A stretch of 64,000 nucleotides of DNA from CAVORB01 sp963736235 (GCA_963736235.1 CAVTOR010000031.1:682001-746000), one strand, 5' to 3'. Shown: positions 24,914 through 34,531, counted from the stretch's first letter. A program made the numbers and translations. Notes: generated by a model not told the origin, from the letters alone.

Positions 24914-26639
24914 ATGAATACTGTCGTCGTAGACCCGGTTACACGCATCGAGGGACATCTGCGCATCGAGGCCGAGACCGAGAACGGAATCATCACCCGG
25001 GCGTCGAGCTCGGGGACCATGCTGCGCGGTATCGAGAACGTGCTGACCGGGCGTGACCCACGGGACGCCTGGGCCATTGCCCAGCGCATCTGTGGTGTGT
25101 GCACCCTGGTGCATGGCATCGCGTCCGTCAGGGCGGTCGAGAACGCACTCGACTATCCAATCCCCGCGAACGCGGAGCTGATAAGGAACCTGATGATCGG
25201 CGCCCAGTTCGTGCACGACCACGTCATGCACTTTTACCACCTGCACGCGCTGGACTGGGTTGATGTGGTCTCCGCCCTGTCGGCGGATCCGGCCAAGGCC
25301 GCCCATCTGCAACAGTGCATGAGCGACTGGCCGAACTCGACGACGGACTATTTCGCGGACGTCCAGCAGCGCCTGAGCGCCTTCGTCGGCAGCGGCCAAC
25401 TCGGCATCTTCGCCAACGGCTACTGGGGCCATCCCGAGTACAAACTGCCCCCGGAGCTCAATCTCATCGCTTTCGCCCATTACCTTGAGGCGCTCGACTG
25501 GCAGCGGCGAGTCGCGCGGCTACACACCATATTCGGCGGCAAGAATCCGCACCCGAACTTCGTCGTTGGCGGCGCGCCTTGTCGGCTCGATTCCAGGGCG
25601 GGACGGACCGGCGTCGACCGCATGGGACGCAAGCAGGTCAAGGAAGTCATCCTGGAGATGCGCGAGTTCGTGGACAAGGTGTATGTGCCGGACACGATCG
25701 CGATCGCCCGTTTCTACAAGGACTGGGCGAACCGCGGCGAAGGCGTCGGCAACTTCATGACCTACGGCGACTTTCCGGACGCGTTCACAGGCGCGAACGA
25801 TGACAGCAGGCTGTTCATCCCGCGCGGAGTCATCCTCAACCGCGATCTATCCACGGTTCACCCCGTCGACCTCGACGACCCAAACCAGGTGCAGGAATAC
25901 GTCAGCCATTCCTGGTACGACTACCAGTCCGGCAAGGACACCCCGCTCCATCCCTACGACGGCGAGACCAAACCCAGCTACTCGGGCCCCACGCCGCCCT
26001 ACCAGAACCTGGACGTCGACAACAGCTACTCCTGGCTGAAGTCACCGCGCTGGAAGGGAAAACCGATGGAGGTCGGACCCCTGGCCCGCGTGCTCATGCT
26101 GTACGCGTCCGGAAACGCGGCCGCGCAGAATCTCGTCAATGGCACCCTGGCGGAGCTGAAGCTGCCCATCACCGCCCTGTTCTCGACCCTCGGGCGGGTG
26201 GCGGCGCGCACGCTGGAGACCAAGCTGATCGCCGATCAGATGCTCAAGTTGGTACAAGCAGATGGTGCAGAACCTGCGCGCCGGAGACAAGCGCACCCAC
26301 AACGACAGCCTGTTCTACCCGGACAGCTGGCCATCCAGCGCGTTCGGCGCGGGCTACACCGAGGCGCCACGCGGCGCGCTGGCGCACTGGGTCGTCATCA
26401 ACGACGGGCGCATCACCAACTACCAGGCGGTCGTACCCAGCACCTGGAACGCGGGACCCCGCGACGCGGAGGGCCAGGAAGGGCCGTACGAGGCAGCTCT
26501 GCGCGGCCATCGACTGCACGACCCGGAGCAGCCGCTGGAGATCCTGCGAACCATACACAGCTTCGATCCCTGTCTCGCCTGCGCCGTCCACGTCGTGGAC
26601 CCGGACGGGGGCGAGTTGATCCAGGTGAAGGTCATGTGA
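24914..26639 (+). CDS. hyaB: [NiFe] hydrogenase large subunit (one frameshift)
   Basis: The catalytic subunit, about 574 residues, carrying the NiFe(CN)2CO centre. N-terminal site: VDPVTRIEGHLRIE and RICGVCTLVHG (first Cys pair). C-terminal site: SFDPCLACAVHV (second Cys pair), followed by a 15-residue tail after the His that a HyaD-type protease would remove. The frame breaks near 26255, between ETKLIADQM and KQMVQNLRAGDKRTHND, and resumes to the stop at 26637-26639. Blocks PRGALAHWVVINDGRITNYQ and VPSTWNAGPRD are intact. It is 100 bases after the small subunit. No hyaD or hyp gene is in this window. Confidence 0.93.
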
Positions 26640-26757
26640 GGACGCCGCGGCCGTTCTCGCCGTAGCCGCTGCGCCCAACATGCGCTGCAGCGGTCGAGCG
26701 AGGGACAGCCACAGAGCATGTGTCCCATCGAAAAACGACCAATCAGCGAGGACTGAG

Positions 26758-28601
26758 ATGTGTAAGCAACGACCGGAACCAGGGCGGTGATGTTGGTTGC
26801 CCTGCTCGCCATCGTCATGGGCCCGGAGCAGGCCTTCGCCAAGCGAGGGTACGGCGAAACGGTGGACGATTTCTGCTGGGGCTATGACGGCTCCCTGCCC
26901 TTCGCCGACTTGGGCGGCGACCGGAACTCAGGCGGCAACGATGGAGGTTGTCTGCTCTGCCATCAGAACACCCGCGGCGACGGCTCCCAGCCGGGCACCT
27001 GGACCTGGTGGCGAAGCCGGGACTACTACCTATTCTGCAACGGTGCGCCGCCAAACCGGGCTCCCACCGGGACCATCGTGCAGCCCAACCGCGATGTCGA
27101 AATCACCGCTGGCAGCACCGTGCGATTCGAGGGCTCCGGCAGCGACCCGGACGGCGATGCACTCCAGTTCCAATGGACGATCGGGTCCTCCACCAAAGCC
27201 GGCGCAGGCCCTCACTTCGTGGCCTTCGCCAACCCGGGAACCTACAGCGCGACCCTCTACGTCTCCGATGGTCTGCTCGATGACCCAACGCCTGAAACCC
27301 GGTTCATCACCGTCACCGGCGGCGCAAGCTGTGCCGACGCGACGGTGACGGATTCTCCGTTGGGGACATCAGCTGCGGACCGGTGGACTGCAACGATCAC
27401 GACGCTGCCGTCAACCCGAACGCCATCGGAGTTGTGTAGCGATGGTATCGACAACAACTGCGACGGCCGAATCGACGTGGCGGACCCGCTTGCCGTCGGG
27501 ATGCGAAGGATGCACCGACGCGGACGGCGACAAGTACAGCCCTGACGGTGGCGTATGCGGCCCCGCGGATTGCGACGACTGCAGACCCGACCGTGAACCC
27601 TGGAGCGAACGAGGTGTGCGGGGACGGAATCGACAACGACTGCGACTTCCAGCTCGATGATGCCGACGCGGAATGCGACGGAACCGACTGCATCGGCGCG
27701 CTGCTGCCCGCCAGCGTCTTCCAGCTCCAGGTAGCCACGGAGCCCAGCCGCAACCAGCCCAACCCCTGGAAGGGGCGCTTGTCCCGGGCACATCTATGTG
27801 TTTGTCCCGTCCGAGTCGGGAATCAGCCAGGTGAGGTATCACCTAGACGGTCAACTGAGCCAGACCGAGAACTACGCGCCCTGGGACCTTGCCGGCGGGT
27901 CTTCCTCCGCGGCCAACCCACTGCAGACGAGGAACCTGATGAACGGGTGGCATTCCGTTCTCGCCGAGATCGACACCGACAGCGGCCAGACGCACACCGT
28001 GAGCGCCAACTTCGAGGTCGCCAACGCCGCCAACCGGCCCCCGACATGCAGCATCGATGCCCCGGACGGCAATCAGGTCATCAAGATTGGGGAGTCCGTA
28101 TCCTTTGCCGGCAGTGCAATGGACCCCGACGGCGATCTGCCCCTGTCCTTCGCGTGGGACTTCAGCGGCGCGGCCGCGGCCTCGGCGCAGGAGGACCCAG
28201 GCACTGTCCGGTTCAATGCCGCCGGTGTATTCACCGTTTCCTTCGGCGTGACCGACCGACTAGGCTTGGGCTGCGCGTCTCCAGCGACGCGCGTCGTCAC
28301 GGTCGAAGAGGAGCCCGAGGATACCTTCGACGCCCATCCGATCAGCCAGAACTACGCGAAGGAGGGACACAAGAACGACTGGAAGCGTCGTCCAGACTTC
28401 TGCCGGGACTGCCATGGATCGAATCTGCGCGGCACAACTGCTTCCGCAACCTTCGAAGCAAGGGTCTGGAAGTCGAAGATCAAGCAGCCCGACGGCTCCG
28501 AATACAAGCGCTACGCCGCGGGTGAGCTCGTCGGCTGCATGGATTGCCACAAAAGCGAGCACCTCTGGGACGATGACGATGACGGAGATGACGACGACTG
28601 A
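26758..28601 (+). CDS. Modular c-type cytochrome with PKD-like and MopE-type calcium/metal motifs (multiple frameshifts)
   Basis: Reading across frames gives one continuous protein of about 610 residues. A signal peptide (VMLVALLAIVMGPEQAFA) follows an ATG at 26758 that has a GAGG ribosome site, and a frame change lies near 26785. Then come a first haem site CLLCH (26949-26963), a PKD-like domain (GSGSDPDGDALQFQWTIGS), and two MopE-type blocks (DGDGFSVGDISCGP with GIDNNCDGRID, and GVCGPADCDD with GIDNDCDFQLDD). A large unassigned domain, a second PKD-like domain (GSAMDPDGDLPLSFAWDFS), two more haem sites CRDCH (28401) and CMDCH (28536), and an acidic DDDDDGDDDD tail complete it. About five indels interrupt it (near 27335, 27430, 27500, 27585 and 27785). 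It directly follows the hydrogenase genes and could accept their electrons. Confidence 0.7.
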
Positions 28602-29027
28602 CGCGGGGCCGGTCGACCGCAGCGATAGCGGATAAAAACAACTGCGGCGGCCCACAACCAGGCGCCGGCCGACCCGAAACGAGGTCTCCACATCGGAGGA
28701 CAACGGACCTCGACGGGTTGGCCGGCGCTGTTCCGTTCTCCCCGCTTCCCGGCTGTCCGGACTGCATAGCGCCATCGAGCACGCCGCCGCGTCGACTCGC
28801 CGCGGAATCATGGCTCCGTCAGGCCTCGGCAACCCGCCAAACCTCCCCCCGCCCGCGCCTGCTTCCGGCAACACCCAAGCATGTTGCCCCTCGCGGGCAG
28901 GCTCCGAATCGGCCCCAAGTCACAGCCGACGCGCATACCGCAGACCAACCTGTATCCCCATCCCGGACAGTCCCCGCCAAGACCTCGCGCCAGGCAATGC
29001 GAGCCCTCTTCGACGCTGGCGACCCCC
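28602..29027. other. Intergenic stretch without a supported gene
   Basis: Between the cytochrome stop and the heat-shock promoter I see no conserved frame and no RNA gene. The frames present are shadows with Arg/Pro/Ala bias. Confidence 0.6.
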
Positions 29028-29028
29028 C

Positions 29029-29057
29029 TTGAAGTCCGGCCCAAGAAAAACTAGATT
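29029..29057 (+). promoter_or_regulatory. Probable sigma70 promoter of the hsp20 pair
   Basis: TTGAAG (29029-29034), a 17-base spacer and TAGATT (29052-29057), immediately upstream of the CIRCE operator, the usual arrangement for HrcA-repressed genes. CTTGAAG could also serve as a sigma32 -35 box, but no matching CCCCAT-type -10 is seen. Confidence 0.55.
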
Positions 29058-29061
29058 TTTA

Positions 29062-29088
29062 TTAGCACTCAAATCACGAGAGTGCCAA
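29062..29088 (+). promoter_or_regulatory. CIRCE operator (HrcA site)
   Basis: TTAGCACTC, nine bases, then GAGTGCCAA. The consensus is TTAGCACTC-N9-GAGTGCTAA, so only one base deviates. It overlaps the expected transcription start of the two Hsp20 genes, which implies repression by HrcA at normal temperature and release on heat or unfolding stress. Confidence 0.92.
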
Positions 29089-29242
29089 GAACCATCGCCG
29101 CCGGCGGGTAAACCGATCGAGATCGCCCGGTCTCGTGTACCCAGCGATGACGGTCGATTCAGGTTGCCGGCGCGGTCGGAGTCACATTGAGGCAATTGCT
29201 GCGGGCCGAGGCCCGCTCGATCGACGTTGAGGAGGTATTCAG

Positions 29243-29686
29243 ATGTTCGGCAGCTTGACCAACTTTGAAGGCAGCCTGTTCGACGACCTGCGGCGCATGC
29301 AGCAGGAGATGGAGGAAATGTTCACGCCACGCGGATGGCCGGCGGGCATCCGATCGGTTGCGCGTGGCACCTATCCGCCGATCAACGTCGGCGCCACATC
29401 GGAGCGCATCGACGTCTACCTGTTCGCCGCCGGCCTGGACCCGAAAACGCTCGACATTTCGCTGCAACAGAATCTGCTCACCGTCGCCGGCGAGCGGAAA
29501 GCCGAGACGCCGGAGAACGTCGAGTACTATCGCCAAGAGTGTTTCGGCGGCGCTTTCAAGCGGGTGATCTCCTTACCCGAGGACGTGGACCCGGACAAGG
29601 TCGACGCGCGCTACGAGGACGGTATCCTGCACATCGCCATTCAGCGGCGGGAGGTCGCCCGGTCGCGCCAGATCGAAGTCAAGTGA
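29243..29686 (+). CDS. Hsp20/alpha-crystallin small heat-shock protein 1
   Basis: A 147-residue holdase chaperone. A variable N-terminus (MFGSLTNFEGSLFDDLRRMQ) precedes the alpha-crystallin domain at about residues 45-140: INVGATSERIDVYLFAAGLD, LDISLQQNLLTVAGERK, FGGAFKRVISLPEDVDPD and the signature YEDGILHIAIQRRE. The gene has a GAGG ribosome site 8 bases ahead and lies behind a CIRCE-controlled promoter. The C-terminal IxI oligomer motif is weak (RQIEVK). The second Hsp20 gene follows after 18 bases. Confidence 0.94.
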   Translation: MFGSLTNFEGSLFDDLRRMQQEMEEMFTPRGWPAGIRSVARGTYPPINVGATSERIDVYLFAAGLDPKTLDISLQQNLLTVAGERKAETPENVEYYRQECFGGAFKRVISLPEDVDPDKVDARYEDGILHIAIQRREVARSRQIEVK

Positions 29687-29704
29687 TTGGGAGGAACGCG
29701 AGCG

Positions 29705-30100
29705 ATGAACGAGAAGAGAGACGTGACCACCTCGGAGCCCACCCAGGCACAAGCAACCCGCGAGGGCGCCTACACACTGAGGCCCCCGGTGAACATCTTT
29801 GAGGACGCATCGGGCATCACCTTGGAAGCTGACATGCCGGGCGTGAGCAAGGATCGGCTGCAGCTCCAGGTGGACAAGGACTCGCTGCTCATCGAAGGCG
29901 AGATCGGTTTCGCCATGCCGGAAGGAATGGAGGCCCTGCACGCGGACGTGCGCGCCACGCGCTTCAGCCGCAGCTTCGCGCTCAGCCGTGAGCTCGACAG
30001 CGACCACGTCGACGCCAGCCTGAAGGACGGCGTACTCAGGCTGCGGATCCCCAAGCGGGCCGAGGTGCGCCCGCGAAAGATCGAGGTCCGTACCGACTGA
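29705..30100 (+). CDS. Hsp20/alpha-crystallin small heat-shock protein 2
   Basis: A 131-residue small heat-shock protein, start ATG at 29705 behind GGGAGG. The alpha-crystallin domain covers about residues 26-125: RPPVNIFEDASGITLEADMP, VSKDRLQLQVDKDSLLIEGE, TRFSRSFALSRELDSDHVDA and LKDGVLRLRIPKRAE. It is a distant paralogue of the upstream Hsp20, and the two probably form mixed oligomers. Both should be made from the same CIRCE-regulated transcript. Confidence 0.94.
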   Translation: MNEKRDVTTSEPTQAQATREGAYTLRPPVNIFEDASGITLEADMPGVSKDRLQLQVDKDSLLIEGEIGFAMPEGMEALHADVRATRFSRSFALSRELDSDHVDASLKDGVLRLRIPKRAEVRPRKIEVRTD

Positions 30101-30335
30101 CCCCGGGGCGGGTCCTCCGCAGATGAGTCCGGCGCAATCCCGCGCCGGATCCGGTTCCCGTTGTTCGCATCGAGGTGGACCTCGTGCCGGGCGGCCGACA
30201 AACGCCACCCCGGGCGCCACCAGCCCTGCTCTCGGAAAAGCCCCCAGGCCAAAGCGCTACCGATGCGCGCGCAAACACCTTATGGTAACGCGCAGGCGGT
30301 AGCGTACAGGGTCATCGATCGAGAAGGAGCAGATA

Positions 30336-31163
30336 TTGGATAACAACGACGGCGAACAAAAGCAGAGGACCTCGCACGCTTACCTCAACGAGCGGTTCCT
30401 GAAGAGCTCGAGCGCCCGGGCGTTGCGCATTCTCTCCGAGTACCTGGAGCCGAAGAACCGGTTCGATCACTATCGGATCGACGACACCATCGTCTTCATG
30501 GGAAGCGCCCGCATCGTCTCGCGGGAGCAGGCCGAGCGGGAGCTCGCCGCCGCCGAGCGTGGCGACGGTGACGTCGTGCGGGCGCGGAGCCGTCTGGAGC
30601 TTGCTCCGTACTACGAGTCCGCGCGCGAGCTGGCCGCGCGCTTGACCGAGTGGTCGAAGCAGCTCGAGGACGAGGAGCGGCGTTTCGTCGTCTGCACGGG
30701 CGGCGGACCCGGGATCATGGAAGCCGCGAACCGCGGGGCCTCGGAGGCCCGCGGCATGAACGTCGGGCTAGGCATCTCCATTCCGGTGGAGGAGTTCGAT
30801 AACCGCTACGTCACGCGCGAGCTGGCGATCCACTTTCACTACTTCTTCATGCGCAAGTTCTGGTTCGCCTATCTGGCAAAGGCCGTGATCGTCTTCCCGG
30901 GGGGATTCGGGACGCTGGACGAGCTGTTCGAGATCCTCACCCTGCTGCAGACGCACAAGATCCGAAAGCACCTGCCGGTGGTTCTGTTCGGCAGCGAATA
31001 CTGGGATCAGGTCATCGACTTCGACGCGCTGGTCCGCAACGGCATGATCGACAATGCCGACACCGCCATCTTCCACCGCACGGACTCGGTGGAGGACGCC
31101 TTCCAATTCCTGACCAGCAACCTGACGCGCTACGCGTTGGACGAGCGCGGCGCGATCCTGTAG
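30336..31163 (+). CDS. LOG family protein (TIGR00730-like Rossmann fold)
   Basis: A 275-residue protein with the lysine-decarboxylase-like LOG fold. Plant LOG enzymes are cytokinin riboside phosphate phosphoribohydrolases, and bacterial members hydrolyse nucleoside monophosphates. Visible motifs are VFMGSARI, CTGGGPGIMEAANRGASEA (phosphate-binding loop), and PGGFGTLDELFEILTLLQTH, which includes the PGGxGTxxE signature. I use the TTG at 30336 because AAGGAG precedes it at a good distance. An N-terminal helical extension of about 45 residues places it in the longer proteobacterial subgroup. It is 72 bases upstream of the CHAT gene on the same strand. Confidence 0.9.
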   Translation: MDNNDGEQKQRTSHAYLNERFLKSSSARALRILSEYLEPKNRFDHYRIDDTIVFMGSARIVSREQAERELAAAERGDGDVVRARSRLELAPYYESARELAARLTEWSKQLEDEERRFVVCTGGGPGIMEAANRGASEARGMNVGLGISIPVEEFDNRYVTRELAIHFHYFFMRKFWFAYLAKAVIVFPGGFGTLDELFEILTLLQTHKIRKHLPVVLFGSEYWDQVIDFDALVRNGMIDNADTAIFHRTDSVEDAFQFLTSNLTRYALDERGAIL

Positions 31164-31235
31164 CGCGGCCCGGACTACCATTACAGCAACGGGCTCGCTG
31201 GGAACCCGCAGGGGAGCGATCGGGAGGGCGCACGC

Positions 31236-34166
31236 GTGAACGACGAGGTCTGGGCGCCATTCGATCGCCTCGTGCGGTTGCCAGCGACCGTCGCGATCGA
31301 GGTCCACGATGCCTGGCGCGCGGGCGGGGGCGACGAGGACATCTCCTTGGACAGGCTGTTCGACGACGAGCTCACGGAGCTGCGGCGACGGCTCCAGATC
31401 GCCTGGTTAATGGAGGGGCAGACTGACGCATCGACGGCAGCGAGATCCGAACTCGACCGGGTCAGGACGGCACTCGCCGAACGCGGACTACCCACCAAGG
31501 ACGCCCCGAACCCACCGCAGGTACTGCAACGGCTCGGTGCACTCTTCGACACCATGCATCGAGCCCGGCTTCAGGTGGCGGCCCGCGCCGAGGATGCCGA
31601 GAAAACGATCGCCGATGCCGAGACCGAGGCCCGAGCACTCCGGTCAAACCTGCTTGGCGCCGGAGCCGACGAAATCCCTGCCTACCTCATCGAGCTCCAG
31701 CTGCTACGGGCCGAAGCCAAGGTGAGGGGCGGTGACACCGGGCAAGCGCGCGTCTTGTTCGAGCAGGCGCATCGGGACGCCTCGTCGTTGGATGACCCGA
31801 TACTGATCAGCGAGGTGGTCAACAAGTACGCCAGCTGGGCCTTCTCCTCGGCGGACCTCGATCAGGGCCTGAAGATCGCGCTACCGCTCCTCGATCGACT
31901 GCGAGGGGAGAAGCAAGCGCTCGCGCGTAGTGAGCTCCTGGTCCTTCTCGCCCGCGCCTATGCGCGCGTCGGGGACACGTTCGAAGCGGCCCGTACCGCG
32001 GACATGGCCCACGCCAGCCTTGATGGGACCGGATTTCCCGATACGAGCAGCGGCGATTACCTCGACGTCGTTGGATCCTGGTCGAATGCGGCCGCCCGCG
32101 TCGCCGGCCATCAGTCCGCTCGTCACCGGGCCTTTCTCGCGGCGGCGCTCGCATATTTCGGACTGGCGGCCGTTCGCTTGCAGTTAGCCGAGAATGCTTC
32201 TTCCGGTATCGAGGCGCGGATGGAGGCATTGCGCGCGTTCATGGGCGAGGCCAGCGCGCGCGCCGAGCGGATCGCCAACGCAGACAGCGCCGTGCTCGAG
32301 GAGCGCCAGCGCGAAGAGCTCGGCGACACGGATTTCGCATTCGGCACCATGAAGGCGCCAGCCGCCCCGGACCTCTCCTTGCTGCGGCGCTTCGCCCAGT
32401 TGAGGCAGCGGGCAGAGGCCGACGAGGCATCGCCGGAGCTGCTGGCTGAGCTGGACACGCTGATCGCCGATGCCAGAGCCGCGACCGACGCGATGGTCAC
32501 CGGCTACGGCGTCTGGACACGGGCCATGGTGCGCTGGGGCACGGGCGATCCCCGCGGCGCCGGGTCCGACTACACCGAGGCGCTGGACGTCGGCGAGACG
32601 CTTTCCGATGCCAAGCTCGTCGCCTCTGCCTGCATGGAGCTCGCACTCCTTCAGATCGAAGGCAAGGACGACCTGGCGGCTTCGCAGACCTGCGGCCGGG
32701 GCATCGCGTTCATCGAGGCCCAGCGCGCACGCGTGACGCCCGCGTACTTGCAAAGCGGCTTCATGGGGCGATCGACGCGACTGTATTCCATGGGCGTGAT
32801 GACGGCGCGCAAGGCAGGAGAGACGGCGTTGATGTTCGAGCGCGCTGAGCTGCTCAAGGCACGTGCTTTGAGCCAGCTTCAACGCCACACCCCGGACGAG
32901 GCGTCAGGGCTCCGAACCGCCCTGGATGAGATCGAGCGCCAGCTCGCCCAGGCGACTGATGACGCCGAACGCGAGGACATCCGCTCGCGCAGGCGCCTCC
33001 TATGGGATCAGTTCAGCCTCGCCCGGGGTCAGGCCGCGGCGCCCCGGTTCGATCTGCCGCGCTTGCAGCGATCGCTCGGAGGGGGAAGCGTCATCCTCTA
33101 CTATTTCTTTCTCGCGCGTGAGGTCCTGCTCGTCACCCTGATCACGGAGGAACAGGTCGAGACGCAACGCCTCGTGCTCGATCGCCCCGAGCGCTTATCG
33201 GATCTCCTCTCGCGCTTCGCAACCGCCACCGCCGCGACACCGCTCGACGCGGACCTGTCGGCGCTGCGCGGGCTCCTGATGCCCGAGGCCTTCGAGGATG
33301 CCATCTCCAGGGCATCGCAGGTGCTGATCTGCGCGCACCAGCTGCTGCACCAGGCGCCAATGCACGCGCTGCCCTGGGGCGGACGTTATCTCATCGAGCT
33401 CAAGCCCGTACTCTACGTCCCCAACCTTTCCTGCCTGTTGCAGGAAGAGACCGCGGAAGGTCGAGACCGGCGACTGTTTGCGCTCGGCACGGACATCGCC
33501 GTGAACGGCGATGTCCCGAGCGCGCTGCCACGACTGCAGCACATCGATGCGGAGATGGCGCGGGTCGTCGCCGCGTGGCAGCGCGCGGGGGCAGTCGTCA
33601 CGGCTCTCCTGAACGCCGACGCGACCCGGAACCGCTTTCGCGAAGCCGCTCGCAGCACCCTGCCAGCCGCCTCGGTCATTCACCTCTGCCTGCACGGCGG
33701 GGACGTCGCCGCTCGAACCGTCGCCGACACGCCGATGGAAACCCAGATCCATCTCCGGGACGGACCAATCGACGGGCTCGAGATCTCGCGCCTGAACCTC
33801 AATGCCGATCTCGTCGTCATGGCGGCCTGCTTCGCCGGCAAGCGCGCGGTGTCGGGGCGTGGCATGGCTGTACTTCCCGCGGACACCGCCTACGGCCTGC
33901 AGGCGGCCTTTCACGCCGCCGGCGCGCGGGCCGTGCTGGGCGCGCTCTGGGAGGCCGACGATAAGGCGAGCGCCGAGATCCTCGGGTGTTTCCACGAATG
34001 CCTGGCCGCGGGCGCCCCTGCCGCCGCAGCCCTGCAGCAATCGCTCCGCGCTTTTCTCGACGCTTCGTCGACCCTGAAACGCCGCCCCGGACGCTGGGCA
34101 TGGTGCACGCTCACCGCCTTTGCGCCCTCGATGGCCAACCTGAAACCCGAAGGAGGACAGCAATGA
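31236..34166 (+). CDS. TPR-like repeat protein with C-terminal CHAT (caspase-like) protease domain
   Basis: A 976-residue protein starting at a GTG (31236) behind GGGAGGG. Residues 1-100 are a charged helical segment. Residues 100-650 are alpha-helical TPR-like repeats (AYLIELQLLRAEAKVRGGDT, ARSELLVLLARAYARVGDTF, LVASACMELALLQIEGKDDL). Residues 680-965 are a CHAT peptidase domain with the His-Cys dyad: His820 in VIHLCLHGGD and Cys865 in VVMAACFAGK, plus AFHAAGARAVLGALWEADDK and YGLQAAFHAAG. No signal or membrane segment is seen. CHAT proteins are separase/caspase relatives used as effectors in bacterial immunity and conflict systems. The stop overlaps the start of the next small gene by ATGA. 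Confidence 0.9.
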   Translation: MNDEVWAPFDRLVRLPATVAIEVHDAWRAGGGDEDISLDRLFDDELTELRRRLQIAWLMEGQTDASTAARSELDRVRTALAERGLPTKDAPNPPQVLQRLGALFDTMHRARLQVAARAEDAEKTIADAETEARALRSNLLGAGADEIPAYLIELQLLRAEAKVRGGDTGQARVLFEQAHRDASSLDDPILISEVVNKYASWAFSSADLDQGLKIALPLLDRLRGEKQALARSELLVLLARAYARVGDTFEAARTADMAHASLDGTGFPDTSSGDYLDVVGSWSNAAARVAGHQSARHRAFLAAALAYFGLAAVRLQLAENASSGIEARMEALRAFMGEASARAERIANADSAVLEERQREELGDTDFAFGTMKAPAAPDLSLLRRFAQLRQRAEADEASPELLAELDTLIADARAATDAMVTGYGVWTRAMVRWGTGDPRGAGSDYTEALDVGETLSDAKLVASACMELALLQIEGKDDLAASQTCGRGIAFIEAQRARVTPAYLQSGFMGRSTRLYSMGVMTARKAGETALMFERAELLKARALSQLQRHTPDEASGLRTALDEIERQLAQATDDAEREDIRSRRRLLWDQFSLARGQAAAPRFDLPRLQRSLGGGSVILYYFFLAREVLLVTLITEEQVETQRLVLDRPERLSDLLSRFATATAATPLDADLSALRGLLMPEAFEDAISRASQVLICAHQLLHQAPMHALPWGGRYLIELKPVLYVPNLSCLLQEETAEGRDRRLFALGTDIAVNGDVPSALPRLQHIDAEMARVVAAWQRAGAVVTALLNADATRNRFREAARSTLPAASVIHLCLHGGDVAARTVADTPMETQIHLRDGPIDGLEISRLNLNADLVVMAACFAGKRAVSGRGMAVLPADTAYGLQAAFHAAGARAVLGALWEADDKASAEILGCFHECLAAGAPAAAALQQSLRAFLDASSTLKRRPGRWAWCTLTAFAPSMANLKPEGGQQ

Positions 34167-34531
34167 CAACGATCGTTCTGCACATCGAGACCCCGGCGAC
34201 GAGTCCCGAAGCGCTGGAGGAACAGGTGGAAGCCATACGAACGGAGCTCGGCGCCCACCCGGCCGTCGAGGCCGTCGAGGCGGAAGCGCAGGGTCCAACC
34301 CGCTCACTCGATGCGGCGGCCGCGGTTCAGCTCGTGCTCGCTGCGGTGACCACGGCCAAGACCCTGGTCGAGACGGTGAAGGTGCTGCGCGACATCTTCG
34401 CGGCCAGGAAGGCCGATAACGACAAGGTGTCCGTCGACCAGTCGCGGGTGTTCCTGGAAATCGGGGGGCGGCTCGTTCGGCTCAAGGACTTGACCGAGGA
34501 CGACCTGAAGGCCCTCGACGGCAAGGGTTAG
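34163..34531 (+). CDS. Small partner of the CHAT protein, resembling EACC1-type effector-associated components
   Basis: A 122-residue protein whose ATG lies inside the CHAT stop codon (ATGA), with AAGGAGG upstream, so the two are translationally coupled. The first 40 residues form a beta-alpha unit (TTIVLHIETPATSPEALEEQ). A hydrophobic, Ala/Val-rich helix follows (DAAAAVQLVLAAVTTAKTLV), then a basic turn (IFAARKADNDK) and a short beta sheet (SRVFLEIGGRLVRLKDLTED). This order (strand/helix, hydrophobic helix, then a small domain ending in a GRxVxL strand) is that of effector-associated constant components reported in bacterial conflict systems. The assignment is by layout, not by a diagnostic motif. 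Confidence 0.6.
   Translation: MTTIVLHIETPATSPEALEEQVEAIRTELGAHPAVEAVEAEAQGPTRSLDAAAAVQLVLAAVTTAKTLVETVKVLRDIFAARKADNDKVSVDQSRVFLEIGGRLVRLKDLTEDDLKALDGKG

Noticed and set aside
31236..34166. Type III-E CRISPR-associated TPR-CHAT (Csx29) assignment
   Set aside because: No fused Cas7-11-type effector, no cas1/cas2 and no repeat array are within the window.
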